The position numbers and the translations under genes are program-made. Positions 1 through 7,018 of a stretch of DNA of 30,864 bases are shown one piece after another. Below the pieces are notes generated by a model, which was not told the origin of the DNA, made no database searches, and saw nothing but the letters and a program-made list of their open reading frames with translations. The stretch spans positions 1-30,864 of the IMG/VR virus record IMGVR_UViG_3300009008_000168, one strand, 5' to 3'. Numbering within the stretch: position 1 is the first letter of the stretch; each line of letters begins with the position of its first letter. Source of the DNA: a virus.

Positions 1-594
1 ATCCCTGTCTATCTCTGGAGAAAGCCAACGAGAGTTTCTATAGACGATATGCGAGAGGACAAGAATGTTACTAGAGAAGGGTTCATGACTGTTTTAGATG
101 TTGCTCATGTTAAATCTAATGTTAGAGATTTATCGATGGCAATGATGTCAAAGCATGAAACCATATCAGATGACATGAAAATATTTAGCGCCAGTGAATT
201 ACCGTTTGAGCCATTCAACAACATCAGATATGAGGGTTTGCAAACTAACAAGACCCTTCTAAATACTATGAAATCTTCGAAAGCTTTCGTTTACCCGGCA
301 GAAATAGAGGGATTCCCGACTGGTTTAGTAGAAGCAGCTTTATTAGGGACGCCAATCATAGCAAAGAAAACTGGTATCACTGTAGAGATGTTTGGCAATA
401 ATAGTGACTTCTTATATGAGACTCAAGACGAGCTAGAAGAATTGTTAGAGAAACGAAACAATATGGATTCTTACGACTATGCTCAATTGAGAATGACAAC
501 AAGACATTTAGCAATGGGAGATAGCTCTCACATTAGTGAATCTACGAATTTACTAAATATCATATTTAACTTTATTGGGGATTACAATGGGTAA
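1..594 (+). CDS. Glycosyltransferase, GT-B fold (GT4-like), C-terminal part
   Basis: The reading frame is open from the first base of the window, so the gene starts upstream and only its last 197 codons are visible. The stretch around 280-380 encodes KAFVYPAEIEGFPTGLVEAA followed by LLGTPIIA. This is the typical C-terminal nucleotide-sugar binding segment of GT4-type glycosyltransferases: a Glu, GFP, then a second Glu about seven residues on, and a hydrophobic GTPII strand. The family transfers a sugar from a nucleotide-sugar donor. The acceptor here is unknown and could be phage DNA, a virion protein or a host surface glycan. The end overlaps the next gene by 8 bp. Two more glycosyltransferases lie at 2596-4423, so this is part of a glycosylation cluster. 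The fold is well supported; the substrate is not. Confidence 0.8.
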   Translation: MPVYLWRKPTRVSIDDMREDKNVTREGFMTVLDVAHVKSNVRDLSMAMMSKHETISDDMKIFSASELPFEPFNNIRYEGLQTNKTLLNTMKSSKAFVYPAEIEGFPTGLVEAALLGTPIIAKKTGITVEMFGNNSDFLYETQDELEELLEKRNNMDSYDYAQLRMTTRHLAMGDSSHISESTNLLNIIFNFIGDYNG

Positions 595-799
595 TGAAAA
601 GATAATCGAGTTAATGCCAGCATCAGTACCTGGTGAATTTCAAATCACGCTATTAAGTTCGGAAACAAGTAAACATATTGGTATGTCTACTAGATATTCT
701 GTTATAACATTCGAGACTGAGCAAGAGATTGATGAGTTAATTGACGCGCTTAAATTCGTTAGAGATAAAACATACAAGAACAAAGCGAGGATATCATGA
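587..799 (+). CDS. Hypothetical protein, 70 aa
   Basis: This is a small protein I do not recognise. The ATG at 587 is preferred to the in-frame TTG at 575: the GGGG run at 577-580 is correctly spaced to act as ribosome binding site for 587, and starting at 587 leaves only an 8-bp overlap with the glycosyltransferase. The sequence is mixed alpha/beta and has an acidic helix-like stretch (TEQEIDELIDALKFVRDK) near the C-terminus. No membrane segment or cysteine pair is visible. Its stop codon overlaps the next start as ATGA, which argues that it is really translated as part of the same operon. Confidence 0.65.
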   Translation: MGNEKIIELMPASVPGEFQITLLSSETSKHIGMSTRYSVITFETEQEIDELIDALKFVRDKTYKNKARIS

Positions 800-951
800 C
801 GATAAATTTCTACGACAGTTTGTCGGAAGCACAAAAGAAAAAAGTAGATGAGTTAGTTAAGTCTAGACTATTAGATGAAAACAATGACAAATCAAGAGAA
901 CAGTTACAAGAGCAATTATCTAAAGAACTATATAAATTAATCAAGGGATAA
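796..951 (+). CDS. Hypothetical small protein, 51 aa
   Basis: The ATG at 796 overlaps the previous stop (ATGA). The product begins MTINFYDSLSEAQKKKVDE and ends KELYKLIKG. It is very rich in Lys, Glu and Gln and predicted by eye to be almost entirely helical, with a leucine pattern that would allow a short coiled coil. I recognise no family. The tight coupling to the upstream gene and the lack of any competing frame support it as a real gene. Its stop overlaps the start of the ATGTTTACATT box that precedes thyX. Confidence 0.6.
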   Translation: MTINFYDSLSEAQKKKVDELVKSRLLDENNDKSREQLQEQLSKELYKLIKG

Positions 952-982
952 TGTTTACATTCCCAACGCTCTATATTATATT
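951..982 (+). promoter_or_regulatory. Sigma70-like promoter of thyX
   Basis: TTTACA at 954-959 is separated by exactly 17 bp from TATATT at 977-982. The upstream element sits inside the 11-mer ATGTTTACATT (951-961), which recurs before the ruvC-like gene at 22548-22558 at nearly the same distance from its -10. A start site about 7 bp below the -10 would fall at or next to the thyX ATG (989). Spacing and recurrence are seen directly; promoter activity is inferred. Confidence 0.6.
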
Positions 983-988
983 AGTTAA

Positions 989-1660
989 ATGGAACAAAAC
1001 ATCATAAAACAACACGTACAATTAGTAGACCACATGGGTAATGATTTATCTATAGTGAATGCAGCTCGCAAGTCGTACGGCAAGTCGAGTGAAGAATTCA
1101 ATGACAATGATAAAAAGTTATTACGATATCTGTGGGATCATGCACATACAAGCCCATTCGAGTTTGTAGAATTCACATTTCTAGTAAAGTGTCCGATACC
1201 TATTGCTAAGCAGTGGATGCGTCACCGTACTTGGAGTTACAATGAGATAAGTAGAAGATATACTGATACCAATCTTGAGTATTACACACCAGACCCATTT
1301 CGAAAACAGTCGGTAGACAATAAACAAGCAAGCATTGGTGCGCCCGCATTGGAAGACCAACAGTACCACCCTACATATTGGAAATACAAATTGGCAATAA
1401 AGTCTTGTTTCGAAGCTTACGACGCACTATTAGAAGATGGTGTAGCAAAAGAACAAGCGCGGTTCGTGTTACCGCAAGCAGTATATACTGAGTTTTACGC
1501 GAAAACAGATTTAAGTAATCTGTTAAAGTTTATCAGATTAAGACATGATTCTCATGCACAGTGGGAAATGCAACAATATGCAAAGCGATTGTTAGAGCTG
1601 ATAGAACCCATAGTTCCACATACTGTGGGATTATTCGAAGAGGAGATGAACAATGACTAG
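989..1660 (+). CDS. thyX: Flavin-dependent thymidylate synthase ThyX
   Basis: The 223-aa product carries the ThyX signature RHRTWSYNEISRRY at residues 78-91, matching the family pattern RHRxxSxNxxSxR. It also has the usual N-terminal motif (LVDHMGNDLSIVNAARKSYG) and a C-terminal RHDSHAQWE segment. ThyX makes dTMP from dUMP using FAD, NADPH and methylene-tetrahydrofolate in the cytoplasm, supplying thymidine nucleotides for phage replication. Length is typical. The start at 989 fits the family N-terminus but has no recognisable Shine-Dalgarno sequence, and the promoter -10 lies only 6 bp upstream, so the message may be leaderless. The end overlaps the next gene by 8 bp. Identification is secure. 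Confidence 0.96.
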   Translation: MEQNIIKQHVQLVDHMGNDLSIVNAARKSYGKSSEEFNDNDKKLLRYLWDHAHTSPFEFVEFTFLVKCPIPIAKQWMRHRTWSYNEISRRYTDTNLEYYTPDPFRKQSVDNKQASIGAPALEDQQYHPTYWKYKLAIKSCFEAYDALLEDGVAKEQARFVLPQAVYTEFYAKTDLSNLLKFIRLRHDSHAQWEMQQYAKRLLELIEPIVPHTVGLFEEEMNND

Positions 1661-1967
1661 TTTAGAGTATTGGTTCCTTGGTATAATAGTATGCTTATTT
1701 GGCATAGCTGTATCAGCCGCAATAATTTTGTGGGGTTACATTAAAGAAGAGAAGGAAGAATTTGACAATTACAAAGTTCGTAAGATTACTGGCCGAGAGA
1801 TTGAAGAGATCCGTAGAGTATTGGTGACACATGGGCTAAATGGTTTATTGAGAAGTAATGTAATGGACTTGGTATATACAATTAGAGCAATACAGCTTGG
1901 AGACTATGAGGATATGGACCCATACGTACCAGATGACCCATATGATGGGCTAGAGGAGCAAGAATGA
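1653..1967 (+). CDS. Small membrane protein, 104 aa
   Basis: The product has one clear hydrophobic segment at about residues 7-28 (FLGIIVCLFGIAVSAAIILW). A charged Lys/Glu-rich stretch follows, then a soluble, acidic C-terminal region ending in PDDPYDGLEEQE. This predicts a single-pass inner-membrane protein with the acidic tail most likely cytoplasmic. I recognise no family. It could be a host-takeover or membrane-associated accessory protein, but nothing in the sequence decides this. It overlaps thyX by 8 bp and the next gene by 4 bp (ATGA), so it is translationally coupled to nucleotide-metabolism genes. Confidence 0.7.
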   Translation: MTSLEYWFLGIIVCLFGIAVSAAIILWGYIKEEKEEFDNYKVRKITGREIEEIRRVLVTHGLNGLLRSNVMDLVYTIRAIQLGDYEDMDPYVPDDPYDGLEEQE

Positions 1968-2593
1968 TTAATGGCAATATAATTATTGGTGTAGATATAG
2001 ATGGGATCCTTCGTGATCTCGCTGCACAGATTACAGAGTTCATGGATGTTGACCACCCATACAAAGAATGGGATCGAGAGTTTTCACAGTGGGATTTGAC
2101 TAAGACTTTAGACATGTCCCAAGAAGAATTGGACGCGTGGATTTATGATGAAAGAGTATTCCACTTATTTGGCATGGCACCCAAAACATACAAAAAAGTC
2201 ATTGATGATTTAAACATGTTTGCCCAGGCAGCAGAAACGCATGGCTATTCTGTGGTGATATCTTCTGCACAAAAAGGTCGAGCAGTTACAGCAACTCTCC
2301 ACTGGTTATCCAAGAATGGTTGTAGAATTCAGAATTATCTTTTCTTTGATTCAATAGAAGATAAGTTGAATGGCCCATTTGACATTGTCGTCGATGACAA
2401 CCCATCGATGTTAGAGAAATGGGCAGCCAAACCACCAATAGTAAGAGAGAGTGGAGAAGAGATTCCACGAGCAATCGGCGTAGAATATAATTATAATGAG
2501 CACATGCAATTTACATCTTTAGATTTAGACAAAGATGGGCTAGACGAATTGCACGACATACTAGATGTAGAACGAATACTTAAAAAGGAGTAA
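1964..2593 (+). CDS. HAD-superfamily phosphatase, 5'(3')-nucleotidase-like
   Basis: The 209-aa product begins with a HAD motif I, GVDIDGILRDL, whose catalytic aspartates would be D11 (nucleophile) and D13 (acid/base). Motif II is represented by the serines in VVISSAQ (S100/S101), and motif IV by DIVVDDNPS with D144 and D145. This order and the overall length match small HAD phosphatases of the 5'(3')-deoxyribonucleotidase type, which are common in large phages. A role in nucleotide pool turnover fits its position downstream of thyX, although a sugar-phosphate or polynucleotide 3'-phosphatase role is possible given the glycosyltransferases that follow. The superfamily is confident; the substrate is a guess. 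Confidence 0.75.
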   Translation: MINGNIIIGVDIDGILRDLAAQITEFMDVDHPYKEWDREFSQWDLTKTLDMSQEELDAWIYDERVFHLFGMAPKTYKKVIDDLNMFAQAAETHGYSVVISSAQKGRAVTATLHWLSKNGCRIQNYLFFDSIEDKLNGPFDIVVDDNPSMLEKWAAKPPIVRESGEEIPRAIGVEYNYNEHMQFTSLDLDKDGLDELHDILDVERILKKE

Positions 2594-2595
2594 CA

Positions 2596-3675
2596 ATGGC
2601 TATAACGACAGAACAATTAGACAAAGTATATGAGGATCTTGAAAGCCAAGATTACACCATCTACTTTTATGTACCAGATTTTGATAAGCCCTCTGGTGGG
2701 GTTGGTTTAACATATGACCACGTTAGAATATTGAATGAAAATGGCTTTAGCGCTAAAATCTTACACACGAAGAAAGATTTTAAGCCAGAGTGGCTTGGTG
2801 AACGTGGGGAAGATATACCCACAATGTATCTTGAAGAAGATAAATTAGAATTGCGAATGCAAGATTTTATTTTCATACCAGAAGGATTCCCACAAGTAAT
2901 GGAGAATCTACATAAACAACAAGCAGCTTGCAAAAAGATAGTATTCTGTCAAAACTGGTATTACGTGTTGAATGCATTACAACCTGGCCAATTTTGGAAT
3001 CATTTTGGCATAAGTGATTGTATGTCTGTGTCTAATGTTCAGACTGAATACCTCAAAACAATTATGCCATTTCTGAAATGTAAACAAGTTGTAGGGTCGA
3101 TTGACCACGATAGATTCTTTCCACCTGAAGCAATGGAAGATAAGAAACCAGTTATCTCTTTCGTGAACAATCGAGATCCACAAAAAGCATACAACGTAAT
3201 AAAGACGTTTTACGCAATTTTTCCACATTTTAGATGGATACAATTCAATGAACTTAAAGATCTTTCTAATGAAGATTATGCGACTGCAATTCGTGAGTCT
3301 GCATTTTATGTACATTTTGATGAAGTATCATCTTGGGGAACAGCTCCAATTGAAGCGTATTTAAGCAAAACGCTTGTTGCTGGCTGGGATGGAATTGGCG
3401 GGAAAGAATATATGACAGAACATAATATTTGGGTTGCTCCGAATGGAGATATTTTCCGTCTTGCTATAGCAATAGGCCAAATGGTTGAGACTTGGTTACT
3501 TGACGAAGTCACAGAAGAAACTTGGGCTGATATGGAAAAAGCTACACTTATTTATACTAAAGAAGAAGAGAAGGATTCTATCATAAAAGCACATGCTGAA
3601 TATAGAGATGATCGCATGAAAGAAGTTGAAAGATTCCAGACAATGTTAAACGAACAGGAGCAAGACAATGATTAA
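2596..3675 (+). CDS. Glycosyltransferase, GT-B fold (GT4-like), 359 aa
   Basis: The N-terminal half has the glycine-rich loop FDKPSGGVGLTYDHVRIL after a YFYVPD strand, typical of the acceptor-side Rossmann domain of GT-B enzymes. The C-terminal half contains ISFVNNRDPQKAYNVIKTF (the usual 'donor domain start') and a donor-binding segment near residues 238-275, HFDEVSSWGTAPIEAYLSKT, with the two spaced Glu residues expected of GT4 enzymes. An acidic helical tail (about residues 310-359) follows. It probably transfers a sugar from a nucleotide donor to an unknown acceptor. The RBS is AAAAAGGAG at 2582-2590. It overlaps the following GT-A gene by 8 bp, suggesting the two act in one pathway. Confidence 0.8.
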   Translation: MAITTEQLDKVYEDLESQDYTIYFYVPDFDKPSGGVGLTYDHVRILNENGFSAKILHTKKDFKPEWLGERGEDIPTMYLEEDKLELRMQDFIFIPEGFPQVMENLHKQQAACKKIVFCQNWYYVLNALQPGQFWNHFGISDCMSVSNVQTEYLKTIMPFLKCKQVVGSIDHDRFFPPEAMEDKKPVISFVNNRDPQKAYNVIKTFYAIFPHFRWIQFNELKDLSNEDYATAIRESAFYVHFDEVSSWGTAPIEAYLSKTLVAGWDGIGGKEYMTEHNIWVAPNGDIFRLAIAIGQMVETWLLDEVTEETWADMEKATLIYTKEEEKDSIIKAHAEYRDDRMKEVERFQTMLNEQEQDND

Positions 3676-4423
3676 TATCATTATACCAGCACATGAGTAC
3701 ATCTGTGACATCGAGCAGGCAATCAATTCTGTGAACATCCAAGGTGAGAATTTCAAGCCTCATGTCGTTGGCCCACAAAAAGTTATAGACCAAATTAAGA
3801 ATATTGATGGCATTACACCATGTGTATATGTAGATGAAGACACTTCTTACGCTGCAATGGTCAATCATTGTATTAAGCGTATGCCAGATGAAAGTGGAGA
3901 CTGGGTGTCAATCTTAGAATACGACGATGAGTTATTGCCAAATTTTGTCGAGACTTTTGAGAGATATTCAAAATCTCACGAAGCTGACATATACTCGCTA
4001 ATGTCATTGAACTTAAAAGCTAGCGACGATAAAACTTTATTGGGTACAACTAATGAGGTTACATGGGCAGGAGGTATGGCTGAGAAACAGGGCTGGTATG
4101 ATTATAATCTTGCTATCAAGGGTCACTTCTCATTCATCAACTCAATGGTTATTAATCGTAAATGCTTTGAAGAGTTTGGATACTTCAAACCTTCAATGCC
4201 AATGTATGAGGATTACGAATGGTTCTTGCGAATGATTTACAACGACGTTAAGATATACGCAATACCGCAGATTAGACATTACCACTATGTTAGAGACAAT
4301 AGTAAGTCTATGTCTATTGCAAACGACGTCAGCGCTATTGAGCGTCAGTTTTGGCTTTCGACAGCTCGTAAGGAATATTTCTTTGATGAAGATAGGAAAA
4401 TTGAATATGAAGAAGAGGGATAG
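3668..4423 (+). CDS. Glycosyltransferase, GT-A fold (GT2-like), 251 aa
   Basis: The product opens with MINIIIPAHEYICDIEQAIN, the first strand and helix of a GT2-type nucleotide-sugar binding domain. WVSILEYDDELLPNF at about residues 79-93 supplies the metal-binding acidic motif (D86, D87). PMYEDYEWFLRMI around residues 178-190 supplies the downstream ED motif (E181, D182) that usually carries the catalytic base in GT2 enzymes. The family works with a divalent metal and inverts at the sugar. The acceptor is unknown. Downstream of a GT-B gene and overlapping it, it is likely to add to the same glycan. The C-terminus is short and acidic (EYEEEG), with no membrane helices, so it is probably a soluble enzyme. 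Confidence 0.82.
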   Translation: MINIIIPAHEYICDIEQAINSVNIQGENFKPHVVGPQKVIDQIKNIDGITPCVYVDEDTSYAAMVNHCIKRMPDESGDWVSILEYDDELLPNFVETFERYSKSHEADIYSLMSLNLKASDDKTLLGTTNEVTWAGGMAEKQGWYDYNLAIKGHFSFINSMVINRKCFEEFGYFKPSMPMYEDYEWFLRMIYNDVKIYAIPQIRHYHYVRDNSKSMSIANDVSAIERQFWLSTARKEYFFDEDRKIEYEEEG

Positions 4424-4426
4424 CAT

Positions 4427-5119
4427 ATGGGCAGAAAGAAGAAAAAGGCTAATATGTATTGGACTCAAGACCATGAAGATGCTATTGTAACTTTTTTAGA
4501 GTCTAAAGAAGCTGGAAAGCAAGATGACCGTTTATTTACTACGGTCATCTATCCAGCAATATATAAGCTGACTGAGAATATTCTATTCACTTATAAGTTA
4601 TCTATACCATTAGAAGACACTAGAGACCAGATAGCAGACGCTATCTCTTTTTTGTATAGCAAAATGGACAAGTTCAAACCAACAAAGGGTAAACGAGCTT
4701 TTGGATACTATGGGACTATAGTTAAACATTATTTAATGGGTAAAAAGATAAAATGGACCAAGGCACAGTCCAAGACTAAAGATATCTCAGACATGGTGGG
4801 TAAAGAAGAACAATATGAAATGCTAAATATTACTCCAGAAATCGAAGAACATTATGAATCATCTATTTACATGTTAGATTATCTTAGTACCGAGATAAAA
4901 TCAGAGCTATCTGCTAATATATGCTACCCATTCAACACGTATCTAGTTGGAGATGCTGTAGTTTACTTGTTAGAACATTACACGAGCATTCAGATTAACA
5001 ATAAAAACCAAGCTTATTTTTTACTAAGAGAAATGACTGGGTTAAATTCTAAAGAGATAACGAAAGCCCTCCTCGACATTAAGGGTCTTTATGGCATAAC
5101 AGTTGAAAAGTTTAAATAG
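4427..5119 (+). CDS. Late-transcription sigma factor, T4 gp55-like
   Basis: The 230-aa product has a sigma region-2-like core at about residues 40-108. It contains a helix ending IPLEDTRDQIADAISFLYSK, then MDKFKPTKGKRAFGYYGTIV and KHYLMGKKIK. The order acidic helix, then 'DKFxPxKGKxAFxYYxxIxxxYL', matches the small phage sigma factors that replace sigma70 for late transcription (T4 gp55 type). The very basic start (GRKKKK) is unusual. The C-terminal third is helical with no clear region 4, as expected for gp55-like proteins, which need a sliding-clamp co-activator (not visible here). RBS is AAGAGGG at 4413-4419. It sits just upstream of the first late structural unit and of the recurring GATATTTAT motif that it may recognise. 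Confidence 0.78.
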   Translation: MGRKKKKANMYWTQDHEDAIVTFLESKEAGKQDDRLFTTVIYPAIYKLTENILFTYKLSIPLEDTRDQIADAISFLYSKMDKFKPTKGKRAFGYYGTIVKHYLMGKKIKWTKAQSKTKDISDMVGKEEQYEMLNITPEIEEHYESSIYMLDYLSTEIKSELSANICYPFNTYLVGDAVVYLLEHYTSIQINNKNQAYFLLREMTGLNSKEITKALLDIKGLYGITVEKFK

Positions 5120-5121
5120 CG

Positions 5122-5135
5122 GATATTTATTATAA
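5122..5135 (+). promoter_or_regulatory. Candidate late promoter, copy 1
   Basis: GATATTTATTATAA lies in the 27-bp gap after the sigma gene and 25 bp upstream of the next ATG. The same 14-mer, or a near match, occurs at 6989, 18417 and 27306, each before a structural transcription unit. It overlaps the RBS region (AGAGGTG at 5136-5142), so a transcript from it would have a very short leader. Confidence 0.55.
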
Positions 5136-5146
5136 AGAGGTGAACG

Positions 5147-5587
5147 ATGACAGAAGAATTAATGCCTAACGGCCGACGCAAGTCAACGCCAGGCAAGAAC
5201 AAATTAGAGATGGATCATGCTAGCTTAATATATTTCATCAACTATATTCTTAAACAGTTGAAATATGATAGAAAGCTTGCGTTGGACAATTTCAAATCTA
5301 TAGACGGTGTTGTAGATTTAGGGTCTATGGTTGAGTCTGGCTCAGAAGCAATGATCATGGGTGACATCGTAGATTCTCAAATGAAGTTTTTAAACTCTTC
5401 CTCTAATTCGATAGACAAGATGATTAAGATGGCGAAAATAATGTCAGATACGCTCAATAAAGTAGTAGAAGACGATGGAGAGTTTGAGTTGTCAGACTTT
5501 GAGCGTGGAATAATACTTGATGCTGCAAACGACTTTACAGCAGAAGCAAGAAAAGCTAAAAAGGATGAGATAAAGCATGGCTCTTGA
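5147..5587 (+). CDS. Hypothetical protein, 146 aa, possibly virion or packaging related
   Basis: This is the first gene after a candidate late promoter, with a strong RBS (AGAGGTG at 5136-5142). The product starts with a basic, disordered stretch (NGRRKSTPGKNK), followed by helical segments: an amphipathic helix (ASLIYFINYILKQLKYDRK), a middle region, and SNSIDKMIKMAKIMSDTLNK, then a helical tail ending ARKAKKDEIKHGS. I do not recognise it. An all-helical protein of this size with a basic N-terminus could be a small terminase subunit, but no convincing helix-turn-helix is visible and no large terminase follows, so this is only a weak possibility. It overlaps the next gene by 11 bp. Confidence 0.6.
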   Translation: MTEELMPNGRRKSTPGKNKLEMDHASLIYFINYILKQLKYDRKLALDNFKSIDGVVDLGSMVESGSEAMIMGDIVDSQMKFLNSSSNSIDKMIKMAKIMSDTLNKVVEDDGEFELSDFERGIILDAANDFTAEARKAKKDEIKHGS

Positions 5588-5858
5588 TTCACGCACTCAA
5601 CAGTCTTGTGTAGATGCAATATACGATAAACTAACAGCTGTTGGTATCAGTATAGATACCAATTTAGAAGATGAAGCAGAATTAACCCCTACAGCTGTAA
5701 TGGTTAAAAGTATTGTAGAGGAGATTACTAAGATGATTGTTAATGATGCAGAAGTATTAGTTAAATTGCAATCTCCAGCAACAGCAGGTCCACCTGGTTC
5801 ACCTACTGTAATAAACCCTATGTCAGAGGGCAGTGGAAAAATGATGGGAGTAAAATGA
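5577..5858 (+). CDS. Hypothetical late protein, 93 aa
   Basis: The product has a helical N-terminal two-thirds (MALDSRTQQSCVDAIYDKL, and SIVEEITKMIVNDAEVLVKL). It ends in a low-complexity flexible tail rich in Gly, Ser and Pro (about residues 66-93, including PATAGPPGSP). The family is unknown. It overlaps the gene before by 11 bp and the gene after by 4 bp (ATGA), so it is translated as part of the late block leading into the baseplate genes. The disordered tail suggests a peptide that docks onto another structural protein, but this is inference. Confidence 0.6.
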   Translation: MALDSRTQQSCVDAIYDKLTAVGISIDTNLEDEAELTPTAVMVKSIVEEITKMIVNDAEVLVKLQSPATAGPPGSPTVINPMSEGSGKMMGVK

Positions 5859-6034
5859 GTTTTGAAAACTTAACAGAAGACCAACTAGTGAATTCATTGC
5901 GCACTACAACAGACCAACTTATACTGATATCAGGTAAGTTAGAACCGTTAATAGTTGAATACGATAAGCTTAAGGAAGAATTTAACAGCATACAAGAAGA
6001 ATTGCAATCTAGGTTAGGGTCTACAGATGGTTGA
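5855..6034 (+). CDS. Hypothetical small coiled-coil protein, 59 aa
   Basis: ATG at 5855 overlaps the previous stop (ATGA). The product begins MSFENLTEDQLVNSLRTTTD and runs through a continuous acidic helix (YDKLKEEFNSIQEELQSRL) to its end, with hydrophobics spaced every three to four residues, consistent with a coiled coil. Its stop overlaps the start of the OB-fold baseplate gene by 8 bp, a coupling repeated throughout this operon. The family is not recognised. Confidence 0.62.
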   Translation: MSFENLTEDQLVNSLRTTTDQLILISGKLEPLIVEYDKLKEEFNSIQEELQSRLGSTDG

Positions 6035-6395
6035 CTTTATAGATGTAGTACGGAACACAAAAGATGCAACACAAATAAAATATCACAAGACGATATACAT
6101 TGGTAAGGTTGTAAATAATCGAGTTAAAAGTGGCTTGATAGAATATGCTCGCAGAATCCAAGTTAGAATTGAGAACGTAGATGACATATTGTCAGATGAC
6201 CAACTCATATGGTGTTTTCCACTGGTACCACCACACAGCGATATATTTCCCGAAATAGGTACATCAGTTTTCATTATACCAGAAGATGTACAGAAAATAC
6301 ATGGCCGGAGATTTTATATTGGTCCAATTACTGTTGGCCATGGAGATTCTGGAGATGGTTATGACAACATTAAGGATATAGTGTATAATGACTAG
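6027..6395 (+). CDS. Baseplate spike/hub OB-fold protein, gp5 N-domain-like
   Basis: The 122-aa product has the layout of the N-terminal OB domain shared by T4 gp5 and VgrG-type spikes. A strand TIYIGKVVNNRV is followed by RRIQVRIENVDDIL, then LIWCFPLVPPHSDIFPEIGT and SVFIIPED. The 'xxGxV...VRI...W..P......P..GTSVFI' pattern is typical of phage baseplate OB domains that form the base of the central spike. It is much shorter than T4 gp5 (575 aa): no lysozyme domain and no repeat beta-helix are present in the same chain. It overlaps both neighbours by 8 bp and precedes a second putative spike protein. Confidence 0.6.
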   Translation: MVDFIDVVRNTKDATQIKYHKTIYIGKVVNNRVKSGLIEYARRIQVRIENVDDILSDDQLIWCFPLVPPHSDIFPEIGTSVFIIPEDVQKIHGRRFYIGPITVGHGDSGDGYDNIKDIVYND

Positions 6396-6981
6396 AGAGG
6401 GAAATGTAAAGTATCAAGGTAGATCTAAGAGTGGATTGCTGTTTAAGCATGATAACACAGTATTGCTGTCTAATAATTTTGAAATAGCAAGAATAGGTGT
6501 CCAGAGATATTCTACAATCGTTGATGCTTCTATTGGTTATTTATCTATATCACAGCAACCATGGCCAAAGGCCTTAGACAACGACCCTCTCAAGTTATTA
6601 CAGGGACACATAGACAATGACATACCGCTGAGTGCTGTTACATTGCCAAGACCCGATAACACGATAACGACATTAGATATATCTGCGCCGGTTATAATGT
6701 TGAGCAGCATGTATAGTGAAGCTCAGCATTTTAAGTTGTCTGGTGGCCAACATACTGAAGTTAAAGACCAAGGGATAGTATACGGTGACAACTTAGTTAA
6801 GCTTCTAAGATGGATGTTGGACGTATTACAGACACACACGCACCCGCCAAACTCTCCACCTACCACACCGGTTCCAGTTTTTGCTGATAAAATAAGCGGA
6901 GAACTAGCTGTTCGCAAAAAGCAAATGGACACAGTAGGGAGCGAATTCAACATTTTGAATTATTTTGTCCGAAGTAAATAG
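6388..6981 (+). CDS. Putative baseplate/spike-associated protein with THTHPP motif, 197 aa
   Basis: The product is beta-rich, with a long N-terminal region containing SIGYLSISQQPWPKALDNDP and a middle stretch DISAPVIMLSS. It then shows LVKLLRWMLDVLQTHTHPPN followed by a Pro/Thr-rich segment (SPPTTPVPV). The motif 'LLxWMxxxLxTHTHPPxxPP' is one I associate with T4-like baseplate proteins encoded next to the gp5 OB protein. The His-x-His-x pattern could bind a metal ion at a spike tip, which is inference. Its short C-terminal helix ends FNILNYFVRSK. It overlaps the OB gene and is followed by a candidate late promoter. Confidence 0.5.
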   Translation: MTREGNVKYQGRSKSGLLFKHDNTVLLSNNFEIARIGVQRYSTIVDASIGYLSISQQPWPKALDNDPLKLLQGHIDNDIPLSAVTLPRPDNTITTLDISAPVIMLSSMYSEAQHFKLSGGQHTEVKDQGIVYGDNLVKLLRWMLDVLQTHTHPPNSPPTTPVPVFADKISGELAVRKKQMDTVGSEFNILNYFVRSK

Positions 6982-6988
6982 TCACTAA

Positions 6989-7002
6989 GATATTTATATC
7001 AT
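6989..7002 (+). promoter_or_regulatory. Candidate late promoter, copy 2 (divergent end)
   Basis: GATATTTATATCAT shares the GATATTTAT core with the sites at 5122, 18417 and 27306. It lies in the 37-bp gap between the stop at 6981 and the ATG at 7019 of the gp25-like gene, with RBS AGGAG at 7008-7012. Its last four bases depart from the ATAA found in the other copies. Confidence 0.5.
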
Positions 7003-7018
7003 ATATTAGGAGAATTAT

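Noticed and set aside
575-586. TTG at 575 as start of the 70-aa protein
   Set aside because: The ATG at 587 is better spaced from GGGG at 577-580 and needs less overlap with the upstream gene.
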